From JAILLW01 sp045640525 (GTDB lineage Bacteria > Bacillota > Clostridia > Lachnospirales > Lachnospiraceae), in NCBI GenBank assembly GCA_045640525.1, contig JAZUFE010000038.1:1-64000 (forward strand): a stretch of 64,000 nucleotides of DNA. Direction: 5' to 3'. Position numbers and translations under genes: made by a program. Position 1 is the stretch's first letter, and each line of letters opens with the position of its first letter. Positions 25,342 to 34,262 of this stretch are shown piece after piece. Below the pieces are notes generated by a model. It searched no databases, was not told the DNA's origin, and worked only from the letters and a program-made list of their open reading frames with translations.

Positions 25342-26886
25342 ATGGATATGTTTATCAAAATTGCAATGCTTGTTATATTTTTCGGAATTATGATAGGTGT
25401 TGGATTCTATTGCAAAAGCAAAGCAACCGATGTTAACGGATTCGTTTTGGGCGGACGTGCCGTAGGACCGTGGTTAACGGCATTTGCATATGGAACAAGT
25501 TATTTTAGTGCGGTTATTTTCGTAGGATATGCCGGACAGTTCGGATGGAAATACGGAATAGCCTCAACGTGGATAGGAATAGGAAATGCCGTGCTTGGTT
25601 CAATGCTTGCATGGAGAGTACTCGGTCGTAGAACCAGGGTTATGTCGCAACATTTGGATTCGGCAACAATGCCCGAATTTTTCGGCTCAAGATTCCAGTC
25701 CAAGAATTTGAAAATAGTTGCTTCCTTGATAGTGTTTATTTTTATGATTCCGTATACGGCATCTTTGTATAACGGATTGTCAAGACTCTTCGGAATGGCA
25801 TTCAATATTGATTACACGGTGTGTATTATTGTTATGGCAATTCTTACGGGAATTTACGTAATCGCTGGCGGATATATGGCAACGGCCATTAACGACTTTA
25901 TTCAGGGTATAATAATGCTGTTTGGTATTGTCGCAATTATTTTGGCAGTGCTTAATACCAAAGGCGGTTTCATGGCAGCACTTGACGGACTGGCAAAAGT
26001 CAGTGACAGTGCAGTTTCCGATACTCCCGGTATTTTTGCATCGTTCTTCGGACCGGATCCGATTAATCTTTTGGGCGTAGTTATATTAACTTCACTCGGA
26101 ACATGGGGACTTCCTCAGATGGTTCAGAAATTCTATGCCATTAAATCAGAGAAGTCCATTACCAAAGGAACCATTATTTCTACTTTGTTTGCAATCATAG
26201 TTGCGGGCGGATGTTATTTCCTCGGAGGCTTCGGAAGATTGTTTTCGGACGAAATCGATGTGGCATCGCAAGGATTCGATGCGATTATTCCCACAATGCT
26301 CAGCAACCTGTCACCTATTCTTATCGGTCTTACGGTGATTTTGGTATTGTCGGCATCAATGTCAACATTGTCATCTTTGGTTATGACAAGTTCATCAACC
26401 TTGACGATTGACGTTATCAAAGGAAATCTTATTAAGAAGATGGATGATAAGAAACAGGTACTTTGGATTAGAATTCTTATTGTAGTATTCATTGCAATAT
26501 CCGTCGTACTTGCGGTTGTTCAGTATAGGTCAAATGTAACATTCATAGCACAGCTTATGGGTGTATCATGGGGAGCTATGGCAGGAGCGTTCCTTGCACC
26601 GTTCCTGTATGGATTATACTGGAAGAGAACTACTAAAGCAGGATGTATGGCAAGCTTCATTTTCGGCACGGTATTTATGACATACAATATGTTCTTTAAA
26701 AGTACGTTGCCTGAAATTCTTCAGTCACCTATCAATGCCGGAGCTTTCGCTATGATAGCAGGATTGATAATAGTGCCTGTGGTATCTTTGCTTACCAAGA
26801 AACCGGATGAGAAATTTGTCGAAGATACATTTAAGTGTTATGACAGAACAATTCAGGTTCATGTAACACAGTCTTTGGAAGAATAG
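25342..26886 (+). CDS. Sodium:solute symporter (SSS family)
   Basis: A 514-residue membrane protein with about 13 transmembrane segments and SSS-family sequence (GFVLGGRAVGPWLTAFAYGTSYFSAVIF, GGYMATAINDFIQG). It should couple sodium entry to uptake of an organic solute. GGAGAC precedes the ATG. It is paired with the acyl-CoA ligase and followed by a strong terminator, so the two form a closed unit. Monocarboxylate uptake is the natural inference; proline or sugar transport is less likely here. Confidence 0.9.
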   Translation: MDMFIKIAMLVIFFGIMIGVGFYCKSKATDVNGFVLGGRAVGPWLTAFAYGTSYFSAVIFVGYAGQFGWKYGIASTWIGIGNAVLGSMLAWRVLGRRTRVMSQHLDSATMPEFFGSRFQSKNLKIVASLIVFIFMIPYTASLYNGLSRLFGMAFNIDYTVCIIVMAILTGIYVIAGGYMATAINDFIQGIIMLFGIVAIILAVLNTKGGFMAALDGLAKVSDSAVSDTPGIFASFFGPDPINLLGVVILTSLGTWGLPQMVQKFYAIKSEKSITKGTIISTLFAIIVAGGCYFLGGFGRLFSDEIDVASQGFDAIIPTMLSNLSPILIGLTVILVLSASMSTLSSLVMTSSSTLTIDVIKGNLIKKMDDKKQVLWIRILIVVFIAISVVLAVVQYRSNVTFIAQLMGVSWGAMAGAFLAPFLYGLYWKRTTKAGCMASFIFGTVFMTYNMFFKSTLPEILQSPINAGAFAMIAGLIIVPVVSLLTKKPDEKFVEDTFKCYDRTIQVHVTQSLEE

Positions 26887-26896
26887 ATCATATTGT

Positions 26897-26925
26897 AAAG
26901 AGCGGACAATGTCCGCTCTTTTTTT
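26897..26925 (+). terminator. Rho-independent terminator after the symporter
   Basis: An 11-bp perfect stem (AAAGAGCGGAC with GTCCGCTCTTT) around a three-base loop, running into a T tract. It overlaps the beginning of the rho promoter. Confidence 0.9.
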
Positions 26926-26926
26926 C

Positions 26927-26955
26927 TTCACATTTGTAAAAATATGGTGTATAAT
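26927..26955 (+). promoter_or_regulatory. Promoter of rho
   Basis: TTCACA (26927-26932), 17 nt, then a perfect TATAAT (26950-26955). The start near 26962 leaves a leader of about 125 nt before the rho ATG, long enough for the autogenous control known for rho in other bacteria. Confidence 0.65.
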
Positions 26956-27087
26956 CTTAGACGAAAGTTAAGTTGCTTTCATTTCACTATACAAATCGTT
27001 ATTATTCCCATGGTTTTATTTTGAAATTATTATAGGCACTAATTGGAAATTATTAACATAGAAGCAATATTCGGAGGAAATGCTTAA

Positions 27088-28578
27088 ATGGGCATGAAAG
27101 AGAAATACGAGTCGCTGCAGTTGGTTGACCTTAAGGCAGTGGCAAAGGCAAGAGGACTTAAAGGAACTTCTTCAATGAAGAAGGATGAATTGGTCGAATT
27201 AATGTTGGCAGAGGATGAGAAGGACCTGGCAGCCGGAAAGGATGTGACACCTAAATCGGTGGTTCCTGAGAAAAACAAGGCAGAAGTAAAAGATAAAGCT
27301 GCGGAGACCAAAACGGCCGATACCAAGAAGACAGGTGATGCCAAAAATGCTGCAGAGAGCAAGAAGACGGTTGACGGTACACCTGCTAAAGAGGGAGCAA
27401 CTCCCAATAAGAATGAAGTATATGATATACACAATTTCCCCAAGGAACTTGATTCGGGAGAAGAGGCAAGCGGTATTTTGGAAGTTATGTCCGACGGATA
27501 CGGTTTTATTCGTTGTGCAAATTATCTTCCCGGGGAGAATGATGTATATGTTTCACCTAATCAGATTAGAAAATTCGGATTAAAAACGGGAGATATTCTG
27601 GTTGGAAATACAAGGGTCAGAGCTCAGACCGAAAAGTTTGCCGCACTTCTTTATATTAAGACCGTTAACGGATACACGGTTGAAGAAACTGCGAAGAGAA
27701 TGAACTTCGAAGATATGACACCTATCTTCCCGGACGAGAGAATCAAGCTTGAACGTCCCGGATGTTCTGTGGCAATGAGAATCGTTGATTTGATAAGCCC
27801 TGTCGGAAAAGGACAAAGAGGTATGATTGTTTCACAGCCCAAGGCAGGTAAGACGACACTTCTTAAGGAAGTTGCCAAATCGGTTAAGATTAATCAGCCC
27901 AATACGCATCTTATCATTCTTCTTATTGATGAGCGTCCTGAGGAAGTTACGGATATCAAAGAAGCAATTGAAGGTCCTAATGTTGAGGTAATTTATTCGA
28001 CTTTTGACGAACTTCCGGAACATCATAAGAGAGTTTCGGAGATGGTTATAGAACGAGGCAGACGTCTTGTTGAACATAAGCAGGATGTTATGATACTTAT
28101 TGATTCGATAACAAGACTTACCAGAGCGTATAACCTTACAGTAGCACCTTCCGGACGTACATTGTCGGGTGGTCTTGATCCTGCGGCGCTGCACATGCCG
28201 AAGAGATTTTTCGGGGCAGCGAGAAATATGCGTGAGGGCGGATCATTGACTATTTTGGCAACGGCATTGGTTGAGACCGGATCCAAAATGGATGATGTAG
28301 TATATGAGGAATTTAAGGGAACCGGTAATATGGAACTTGTTCTTGACAGAAAACTTTCCGAAAAGAGAGTATTCCCGGCAATTGATATAGCTAAATCAGG
28401 TACCCGCCGTGAGGATCTTCTTCTTGATGAGGATGAACTTGAGGCAATGAATATTATGAGAAAGGCAATCAACGGATTGAAACCGGAAGAGGCGGTTGAT
28501 CATATTCTTGATATGTTTGCCAGAACAAGAGATAACAGAGAGTTCGTTAATGTTGTTAAAAAGACGAAATGGCTCTAA
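27088..28578 (+). CDS. rho: Transcription termination factor Rho
   Basis: A 496-residue hexameric RNA-dependent ATPase. Rho N-terminal helices occupy residues 8-48. A Lys/Ala/Thr-rich low-complexity insertion of about 65 residues follows. Then come the cold-shock-type RNA-binding domain (SGILEVMSDGYGFIR), Walker A QPKAGKTTLLK near residue 252, Walker B VMILIDSITRLTRAYN, and the arginine-finger region. GGAGG precedes the ATG. The insertion separates the N-terminal helices from the RNA-binding domain, a feature seen in some Gram-positive Rho proteins. It is followed by the separately promoted rpmE. Confidence 0.95.
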   Translation: MGMKEKYESLQLVDLKAVAKARGLKGTSSMKKDELVELMLAEDEKDLAAGKDVTPKSVVPEKNKAEVKDKAAETKTADTKKTGDAKNAAESKKTVDGTPAKEGATPNKNEVYDIHNFPKELDSGEEASGILEVMSDGYGFIRCANYLPGENDVYVSPNQIRKFGLKTGDILVGNTRVRAQTEKFAALLYIKTVNGYTVEETAKRMNFEDMTPIFPDERIKLERPGCSVAMRIVDLISPVGKGQRGMIVSQPKAGKTTLLKEVAKSVKINQPNTHLIILLIDERPEEVTDIKEAIEGPNVEVIYSTFDELPEHHKRVSEMVIERGRRLVEHKQDVMILIDSITRLTRAYNLTVAPSGRTLSGGLDPAALHMPKRFFGAARNMREGGSLTILATALVETGSKMDDVVYEEFKGTGNMELVLDRKLSEKRVFPAIDIAKSGTRREDLLLDEDELEAMNIMRKAINGLKPEEAVDHILDMFARTRDNREFVNVVKKTKWL

Positions 28579-28586
28579 AATAACTA

Positions 28587-28615
28587 TTGCTACTAAGATA
28601 AACCTGTGATACAAT
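28587..28615 (+). promoter_or_regulatory. Promoter of rpmE
   Basis: TTGCTA (28587-28592), 17 nt, then TACAAT (28610-28615) preceded by TGn, so an extended -10. Transcription would start near 28622. Confidence 0.6.
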
Positions 28616-28621
28616 GAACAA

Positions 28622-28744
28622 GCTGTTTGTTAGAAGCAGGTAACAATTAATCATCAAAGCATACCACTAAGATGCGAATCACTTAATCCTTCGGCAATTG
28701 CCTACTGTGATGTCGTATAGGAATGCTTCGGAATGGAGGAAAAT
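28622..28744 (+). promoter_or_regulatory. Possible autoregulatory leader of rpmE
   Basis: A 5' leader of about 123 nt between the predicted start and the L31 start codon. L31 leaders that bind the protein are known in Firmicutes. I can see short self-complementary pieces but did not find one clear long stem, so this is a positional suggestion only. Confidence 0.3.
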
Positions 28745-28951
28745 ATGAGAGAAGGAATTCATCCTGAGTATTATCAGGCAACAGTAACTTGTAACTGTGG
28801 TAACACTTTTACAACAGGTTCAACAAAGCAGGAAATCCACGTTGAAGTTTGTTCAAAGTGTCACTCATTCTACACAGGTCAGCAGAAGGCTGCAAGAGCC
28901 GATGGACGTATTGATAAGTTCAATAAGAAATACGGCGTAGAGAGCAAATAA
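28745..28951 (+). CDS. rpmE: 50S ribosomal protein L31 (zinc-binding form)
   Basis: A 68-residue ribosomal protein starting MREGIHPEYYQATVTCNCGN. It has the four cysteines (CNC ... CSKC) of the zinc-binding C+ type. The ATG at 28745 follows GGAGGA; the in-frame ATG at 28733 overlaps that site and is rejected. It heads the conserved run rpmE, DUF1385, prmC, prfA, separated from the next gene by a hairpin at 28960-28986. Confidence 0.95.
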   Translation: MREGIHPEYYQATVTCNCGNTFTTGSTKQEIHVEVCSKCHSFYTGQQKAARADGRIDKFNKKYGVESK

Positions 28952-28959
28952 GTTATCCT

Positions 28960-28986
28960 AAAGCTGAGGCGTATAACCTCAGCTTT
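28960..28986 (+). terminator. Hairpin between rpmE and the DUF1385 gene
   Basis: AAAGCTGAGG (28960-28969) pairs perfectly with CCTCAGCTTT (28977-28986) around a seven-base loop. The following tract (ATCTTTATA) is poor in T, so it may attenuate and leave rpmE more abundant than the downstream genes. Confidence 0.6.
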
Positions 28987-29017
28987 ATCTTTATAATCGG
29001 TATATTCGAGGAATAGT

Positions 29018-30016
29018 ATGGGTAGAAACAAAAAGAAAAGAAAAGCGCACTATTCGGGTATCGGTGGTCAGGCCGTACTTGAAGGTGTAATGATGAAGAA
29101 TAAGGATGATTACGCGATTGCAGTCAGAAAACCCGACGGAGAAATTGACGTTGATGTCGAGGTATATCATTCAATTCTTCACGGACATAAGATTAAAAAT
29201 GTTCCCTTTATCAGAGGAATTTTCAATTTCATAGATTCGTTGGTTTTGGGAATGAAAGCAATTAATCATTCGGCTAAGTTTTATGAAGACGATGAGGTAT
29301 CACCGACCAAACTGGATCAGGCATTGGATAAAGTGTCAAAGGGCAAGGGTGACAGCATTTTGATGGGATTTACGACTGTAATTTCTATGGTAATTGCTAT
29401 CGGTTTGTTTATCCTTCTTCCTTATTTTATTTCGAGATGGCTGGTTGAATACATACGTAATGATTCGTTGCTTGCAATCATTGAAGGTGCTGTGCGAATA
29501 ATTATTTTCCTAGCATATATTATAGGAATATCTTTAATGAAGGATATTCACAGACTGTACCAATATCACGGAGCAGAACATAAATGCATCAACTGTATCG
29601 AAAAGGGACGTCCGCTGACGGTTTCGAATGTTATGCGATCAAGCAGAATTCATAAGCGCTGCGGAACAAGCTTTCTGTTTTTGGTTATACTGATAAGTGT
29701 TGTGCTGTTCTTCTTTATACGCGTAGACAACCCTCTTTACAGAGTATTGTTAAGACTTGCACTTGTTCCTGTTATTGCGGGAATCTCTTATGAAATTATC
29801 AGAATTGCCGGAAGAAGCGACAATGTTTTGGTTCGTATTATATCCGCTCCGGGTATGTGGTTACAGCATGCTACAACCAAGGAACCGGATGAGAGTATGA
29901 TTGAAGTCGCAATCAAGTCCGTTGAGGCGGTTTTTGATTGGAAACAGTATTTGTTTGATGAATTCGGATACGAAGTAGACGATTCATGGTTGGATGATAA
30001 AAATGACGCTGAATGA
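29018..30016 (+). CDS. DUF1385 (YqhQ-like) membrane protein
   Basis: A 332-residue protein starting with a basic stretch and then SGIGGQAVLEGVMMKN, the hallmark of the DUF1385/YqhQ family. About four membrane segments lie in the middle and C-terminal thirds. HGAEHKCINCIE with nearby Cys and His residues suggests a metal site. Family function is unknown, though the gene very often lies beside prmC and prfA as here. GAGGAA precedes the ATG, and its end overlaps prmC. Confidence 0.9.
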   Translation: MGRNKKKRKAHYSGIGGQAVLEGVMMKNKDDYAIAVRKPDGEIDVDVEVYHSILHGHKIKNVPFIRGIFNFIDSLVLGMKAINHSAKFYEDDEVSPTKLDQALDKVSKGKGDSILMGFTTVISMVIAIGLFILLPYFISRWLVEYIRNDSLLAIIEGAVRIIIFLAYIIGISLMKDIHRLYQYHGAEHKCINCIEKGRPLTVSNVMRSSRIHKRCGTSFLFLVILISVVLFFFIRVDNPLYRVLLRLALVPVIAGISYEIIRIAGRSDNVLVRIISAPGMWLQHATTKEPDESMIEVAIKSVEAVFDWKQYLFDEFGYEVDDSWLDDKNDAE

Positions 30017-30869
30017 GGCATATTCATTCGGAACAGAATTATTGACCGGAGCCGGTATAGATGATGCGAAGTTGGATGCCGCACTTTTGCTTGAAGGTAT
30101 TTGCGGTGTTAATCGTGGATATTTATTAGCGCACGGGGAACAGGAACTGAGCCTGATTTGCGATTCGCAGGATAAATATATAGAAGCGATTCATAAGAGA
30201 AGTGAACGAATACCCTTGCAACATATTTTGGGGCACACTTCATTTATGGGACTTGAGTTTGAAGTTACTTCGGATGTGCTGATACCAAGACCCGATACGG
30301 AAATACTTGTCGAAGAAGCGATGAAGGAAGTACATGACGGTATGGATATACTTGATATGTGCACAGGTTCGGGCTGCATTCTCATAAGCCTTCTGAATTA
30401 TTCCAATGCCTGCTACGGAGTGGGTGTTGATATTTCACCTAAAGCATTGCAACTGGCAAGAAAGAACGCGGACAATATTTTGAAGCGCGGAACGGACATA
30501 ACGTACGATTTCATCGAATCGGACCTTTTTGGTAACGTTGAGGGATTGTTTGATGTGATTGTTTCCAATCCGCCATATATTTGTACTGAAACAATCGGCG
30601 AACTTGAACCCGAAGTCAGGGAACACGATCCGTTGATTGCTTTAGACGGTGGCGAGGACGGCTTGTATTTTTATCGAAAAATAATCAATGAAGCGCCTGA
30701 TCATCTTAAACTTGGGGGCTCGATTCTTTTCGAAATAGGATGCGACCAGGCAACTGAGATTTCTAAGTTGTTGCAAGACGGTGGATTTGACAATATAGAG
30801 GTAGTCAAGGATTATGCCGGTCTGGATCGTGTTGTTAAAGCAAGGAGAAAGATATGTTTGACAAATTAG
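30003..30869 (+). CDS. prmC: Peptide chain release factor glutamine methyltransferase PrmC
   Basis: A SAM-dependent N5-glutamine methyltransferase of about 288 residues that modifies the GGQ glutamine of release factors. The SAM-binding motif (LDMCTGSGCILISLL) and the catalytic NPPY motif (VSNPPYICTETI) are clear. I chose ATG 30003; ATG 29994 is equally possible because neither has a strong ribosome site and both lie inside the end of the DUF1385 gene. It overlaps prfA, whose product is its substrate. Confidence 0.93.
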   Translation: MTLNEAYSFGTELLTGAGIDDAKLDAALLLEGICGVNRGYLLAHGEQELSLICDSQDKYIEAIHKRSERIPLQHILGHTSFMGLEFEVTSDVLIPRPDTEILVEEAMKEVHDGMDILDMCTGSGCILISLLNYSNACYGVGVDISPKALQLARKNADNILKRGTDITYDFIESDLFGNVEGLFDVIVSNPPYICTETIGELEPEVREHDPLIALDGGEDGLYFYRKIINEAPDHLKLGGSILFEIGCDQATEISKLLQDGGFDNIEVVKDYAGLDRVVKARRKICLTN

Positions 30870-31927
30870 AGGATTTATTAATCAGATATGAAGAGATTAT
30901 GGGTGAACTTGCAGAACCCGGAGTTGCCGATAATCAGGAAAGATTCAGAAAGCTTATGAAAGAGCAGGCTAATTTAACTCCTCTTGTTGAAGCTTATAAT
31001 GAATATAAAAAATGTAACCAAGACGTTGAAGATTCTTTGGCAATGCTTGATGAAGAGAGTGATCCGGAAATGAAGGAGATGCTCAAAGAAGAACTTAGCA
31101 ATGCCAAAAGCAGAATTGAAGAACTCGAGAAAGAACTTAAAATACTTCTGCTTCCAAAGGACCCCAATGATGATAAGAACGTTATGGTAGAACTCAGGGC
31201 GGGTGCCGGCGGTGATGAAGCTGCTTTGTTTACCGCAGAAATATACAGAATGTATGTGCATTATGCGGAGAGCAAGGGCTGGAGAACGGAGCTGATTGAG
31301 TGCGATGAAATCGGTATCGGCGGCATGAAATCTGCGACCTTCATGATAACCGGTGACGGAGCCTATTCGGTTATGAAATACGAGTCCGGTGTTCACAGGG
31401 TACAGCGTGTGCCGGAAACGGAGTCGGGCGGAAGAATCCATACATCCACAATGTCGGTTGCGGTTATGCCCGAGGCTGAGGATGTTGATGTAGAAATTAA
31501 TGAAAAAGATATACGTATTGATGTAATGAGAGCTTCGGGAAACGGCGGTCAGTGTGTCAATACAACCGACTCGGCTGTAAGATTAACCCACTATCCGACA
31601 GGAATAGTAATCTATTCGCAGACGGAGAAGGATCAGCGCCAGAATAAGGAGAAGGCTTTTGCACTGCTTCGTACCAAACTGTACGATTTGGCATGTCAGG
31701 AAGCTCACGATGCAGAGGCGGAACTTCGAAAGAGTCAGATCGGAACAGGCGACCGTTCCGAAAAAATCAGAACATACAATTTCCCGCAAGGACGTGTGAC
31801 CGATCACAGAATCAACCTGACGTTGTATAAGCTTGATAAAGTTATGAACGGAGATATTCAGGAGATTATAGATGCATGTATAACTGCCGATCAGGCAGCC
31901 AAACTTGCCAAGATGAACGAAGATTAA
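30854..31927 (+). CDS. prfA: Peptide chain release factor 1
   Basis: A 357-residue class I release factor that reads UAA and UAG. The GGQ motif is present (SGNGGQCVNTTDSAVRLTH), as is the tripeptide codon-reading region (RVQRVPETESGGRIHTS, PxT type of RF1). AAGGAGA precedes the ATG, which overlaps prmC by 16 nt. The operon ends with a strong terminator. Confidence 0.96.
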   Translation: MFDKLEDLLIRYEEIMGELAEPGVADNQERFRKLMKEQANLTPLVEAYNEYKKCNQDVEDSLAMLDEESDPEMKEMLKEELSNAKSRIEELEKELKILLLPKDPNDDKNVMVELRAGAGGDEAALFTAEIYRMYVHYAESKGWRTELIECDEIGIGGMKSATFMITGDGAYSVMKYESGVHRVQRVPETESGGRIHTSTMSVAVMPEAEDVDVEINEKDIRIDVMRASGNGGQCVNTTDSAVRLTHYPTGIVIYSQTEKDQRQNKEKAFALLRTKLYDLACQEAHDAEAELRKSQIGTGDRSEKIRTYNFPQGRVTDHRINLTLYKLDKVMNGDIQEIIDACITADQAAKLAKMNED

Positions 31928-31950
31928 ACCAAAAGGAATAAGGTTTACAT

Positions 31951-31988
31951 AAATGCTGTTTGCTTATTGCAAACAGCATTTATTTTTA
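31951..31988 (+). terminator. Rho-independent terminator after prfA
   Basis: A perfect 13-bp stem (AAATGCTGTTTGC with GCAAACAGCATTT) with a TTATT loop, followed by ATTTTTAG. It closes the rpmE-prfA cluster. Confidence 0.93.
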
Positions 31989-32042
31989 GTAAAATATATC
32001 TTAGATTTTTGTGTGTTTCACTATGTTTTGAGGGGAATTCGG

Positions 32043-34238
32043 ATGACGGTTAAAGAAAAAGAAACCTTCTTGATGCAAGGTTTCACCGAAGCTCAAATTG
32101 AAGAAATAGATCTTGGAATGAATGCCGGACTTCCTGTTGAGGTTTATGCCAACAAGGCATTAATGTCACAGCAGATGTATCAGATCAGATTGGGATTGAA
32201 GGCAGGCGTTGAAATGTCGCCGTATGCACGTCCGGAGTATGACTGGTTCCAACTTGAGGAAATCCGTAAAGGCCTTGAACAAAGACTTAACGTTTCTGTG
32301 TATGATTCTGTTGAACTTGAATCCAGAAAGATGCACGAGATGCGTGTAGGTCTTGAAAACGGAATCGATATGTCCGATTTCTTGAAATATGAAGCGGATA
32401 TAATGAAAGCTGTACGAAAAAGTCTTCTTTCACATGTTGATGTTACATCATATGTTGAGCAAGGCTACAATGCCGATCAAATAGAAGCAATCAGGGAAGC
32501 CCTGGAAGAGGGAATCGATATCCCACAGTATCTTAATAAAGAGTTTTATGGTGTGTCGATTCGCGAAATTACCGAAGGGTTGAAAGAAAATTTAGATGTT
32601 GAAGAATATGCCAAGCCTTGCTACTGTTGGGCTCAAATGCATGAAATAAGGCTTGGGCTTATTTCCCAGGTGGATGTGTCTTATTATAAATCTCCGCTTT
32701 ATGATCGTTATCAAATGGAACAAATCCGATTGGGATTGGAGAGCGGACTCGAAGTTGATGAGTATTCCTCATTTATTTATCCGCCGGGAGAGATGAGGCG
32801 AATTCGACAGGAACTGGAGAACAGAAGCTCCGGAATGGTCGAAGATATTTCCGAGGAAGAAAAGAAGGAGATGAACCGTGACGGTATTCTGATAACCATA
32901 TCTCCCGACAAGATGACAGCATTTATTAAGGTCAGCAAGGAAGTATTCGGCAAGATTGCCCGTAAAGATATATTGCGTTCGCTCAGAGTTATGGGAATTA
33001 CACAGAATATCGACCCTCGTATGGTTGATAATCTTTTGGCAGGCAGACATCTTGGCGAACTGGTTCAGATTGCAACGGGTAAACTTCCGATAGACGGTGA
33101 AGACGGATACTATGAGTTTTTCATTGATACCAAAAAAGTCAGAGCTCCCAAAATGAATCCGGACGGTTCTGTTGACTATCAGAATATAGAGTGGTACGAG
33201 CAGGTTAAAAAGGGACAGAAATTAGCATATTATCATTCCGCGGGAAAGGGAGAAGCCGGTCATACGGTTGTCGGAGAGAGAATACCATCCAAGCGAGGCA
33301 AAGAAAAGATGGCGCTTCGCGGTAAGGGAATAGTAATTTCCGAAGATAAAAAAACCTATTATGCAGATGTGGACGGTAAGGTTGATTTCGATGGCGGTAC
33401 ACATCTTAATGTTTCGCAGATTCTTATGCTAAAGGATGTTAATCCGGCAACTACCGGAAATATTAAGTTTGAAGGTAATGTTATTATTGCAGGCAGCATA
33501 AGCAATGGGGTCACGGTTGATGCCGGAGGCGATGTTATCGTGGATGGATTCGTCGAATACTGCACAATCAATGCCAGGGGAGACGTTATTCTCAAAAAGG
33601 GTGTTAACGGTGCAGGCAAAGGAATTATCAATGCGATGGGTTCGGTTGAAGGTAAATTCTTTGAATCCGTAAATGTTAAAGCCGGCAAAAATATAAAGGT
33701 AAATTATTGTCTTAATTCAAATATATATTCGGAAGAGACAATTGATATAGTAGGTAATAAAGGATTGATTCTGGGAGGAACGGCTTTTGCATCACAGGCA
33801 ATTAATGTAAGCAATGTGGGAAATGACCTTGGAGTCAGAAGTACAATTAAGCTCGGCGTTTCGGAAGCCATGCTCAAAGAACAGAAACGTTTGGAAAATG
33901 CCTCAGTGGAGCTTAATAACAAACTGATAGTTCTGTTAAAAGGCCAAAAAGATTTTCAGGATAAATATCCTGCAGAAATAAGAAATGCCATGGAAATGTA
34001 TATAAAGATAGAAAATGCAATATATACATTGAAAAAGGAAGAAGCCGAACTAAAAGAAGCAAGAGACGAACTGCTTGTTCAGATTGCCGGAACATCGGAT
34101 TCCATGATGAATGTTTCGGGTACTTTGTATGACAATATTGTTATAGAAATAGACGGCAAGAGAACAATTTCAACCCTGTCGCATAATGTTACCATCAAGA
34201 AGGTTGAAGAGAGAGTCGGAATTTACAGAAACAGTTAG
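32043..34238 (+). CDS. FapA/DUF342 protein with nine N-terminal 26-residue repeats
   Basis: A 731-residue protein. The start at 32043 follows GAGGGG; an earlier in-frame ATG lies inside the prfA terminator and is rejected. Residues 18-250 are nine near-perfect-period copies (about 26 residues) plus a partial tenth, of a helical unit with consensus QMxEIRxGLExGldVxxYaxPxy. Residues 280-720 are the DUF342 (flagellar assembly protein A-like) region: a beta-helix rich in Gly and Val (GNVIIAGSISNGVTVDAGGDVIVDG) and then a C-terminal coiled coil. DUF342 proteins are cytoplasmic and poorly understood, with links to cell-surface assembly and c-di-GMP-related regulators. The next gene, 24 nt away, is a receiver-HD-GYP protein. 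Confidence 0.85.
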   Translation: MTVKEKETFLMQGFTEAQIEEIDLGMNAGLPVEVYANKALMSQQMYQIRLGLKAGVEMSPYARPEYDWFQLEEIRKGLEQRLNVSVYDSVELESRKMHEMRVGLENGIDMSDFLKYEADIMKAVRKSLLSHVDVTSYVEQGYNADQIEAIREALEEGIDIPQYLNKEFYGVSIREITEGLKENLDVEEYAKPCYCWAQMHEIRLGLISQVDVSYYKSPLYDRYQMEQIRLGLESGLEVDEYSSFIYPPGEMRRIRQELENRSSGMVEDISEEEKKEMNRDGILITISPDKMTAFIKVSKEVFGKIARKDILRSLRVMGITQNIDPRMVDNLLAGRHLGELVQIATGKLPIDGEDGYYEFFIDTKKVRAPKMNPDGSVDYQNIEWYEQVKKGQKLAYYHSAGKGEAGHTVVGERIPSKRGKEKMALRGKGIVISEDKKTYYADVDGKVDFDGGTHLNVSQILMLKDVNPATTGNIKFEGNVIIAGSISNGVTVDAGGDVIVDGFVEYCTINARGDVILKKGVNGAGKGIINAMGSVEGKFFESVNVKAGKNIKVNYCLNSNIYSEETIDIVGNKGLILGGTAFASQAINVSNVGNDLGVRSTIKLGVSEAMLKEQKRLENASVELNNKLIVLLKGQKDFQDKYPAEIRNAMEMYIKIENAIYTLKKEEAELKEARDELLVQIAGTSDSMMNVSGTLYDNIVIEIDGKRTISTLSHNVTIKKVEERVGIYRNS
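32094..32820 (+). repeat. Tandem 78-bp coding repeats in the DUF342 gene
   Basis: About nine diverged copies of a 78-bp (26-codon) unit plus a partial copy. The protein-level consensus is QMxEIRxGLExGldVxxYaxPxy. Copies are diverged in DNA but regular in length (one copy is two codons shorter), so the repeat is maintained at protein level. Confidence 0.75.
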
Positions 34239-34262
34239 CATACACTTCCGGAGGGGGATAAG

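Noticed and set aside
31953..32042. N-terminal extension of the DUF342 gene
   Set aside because: The earlier ATG lies inside the prfA terminator hairpin; GAGGGG places the start at 32043.
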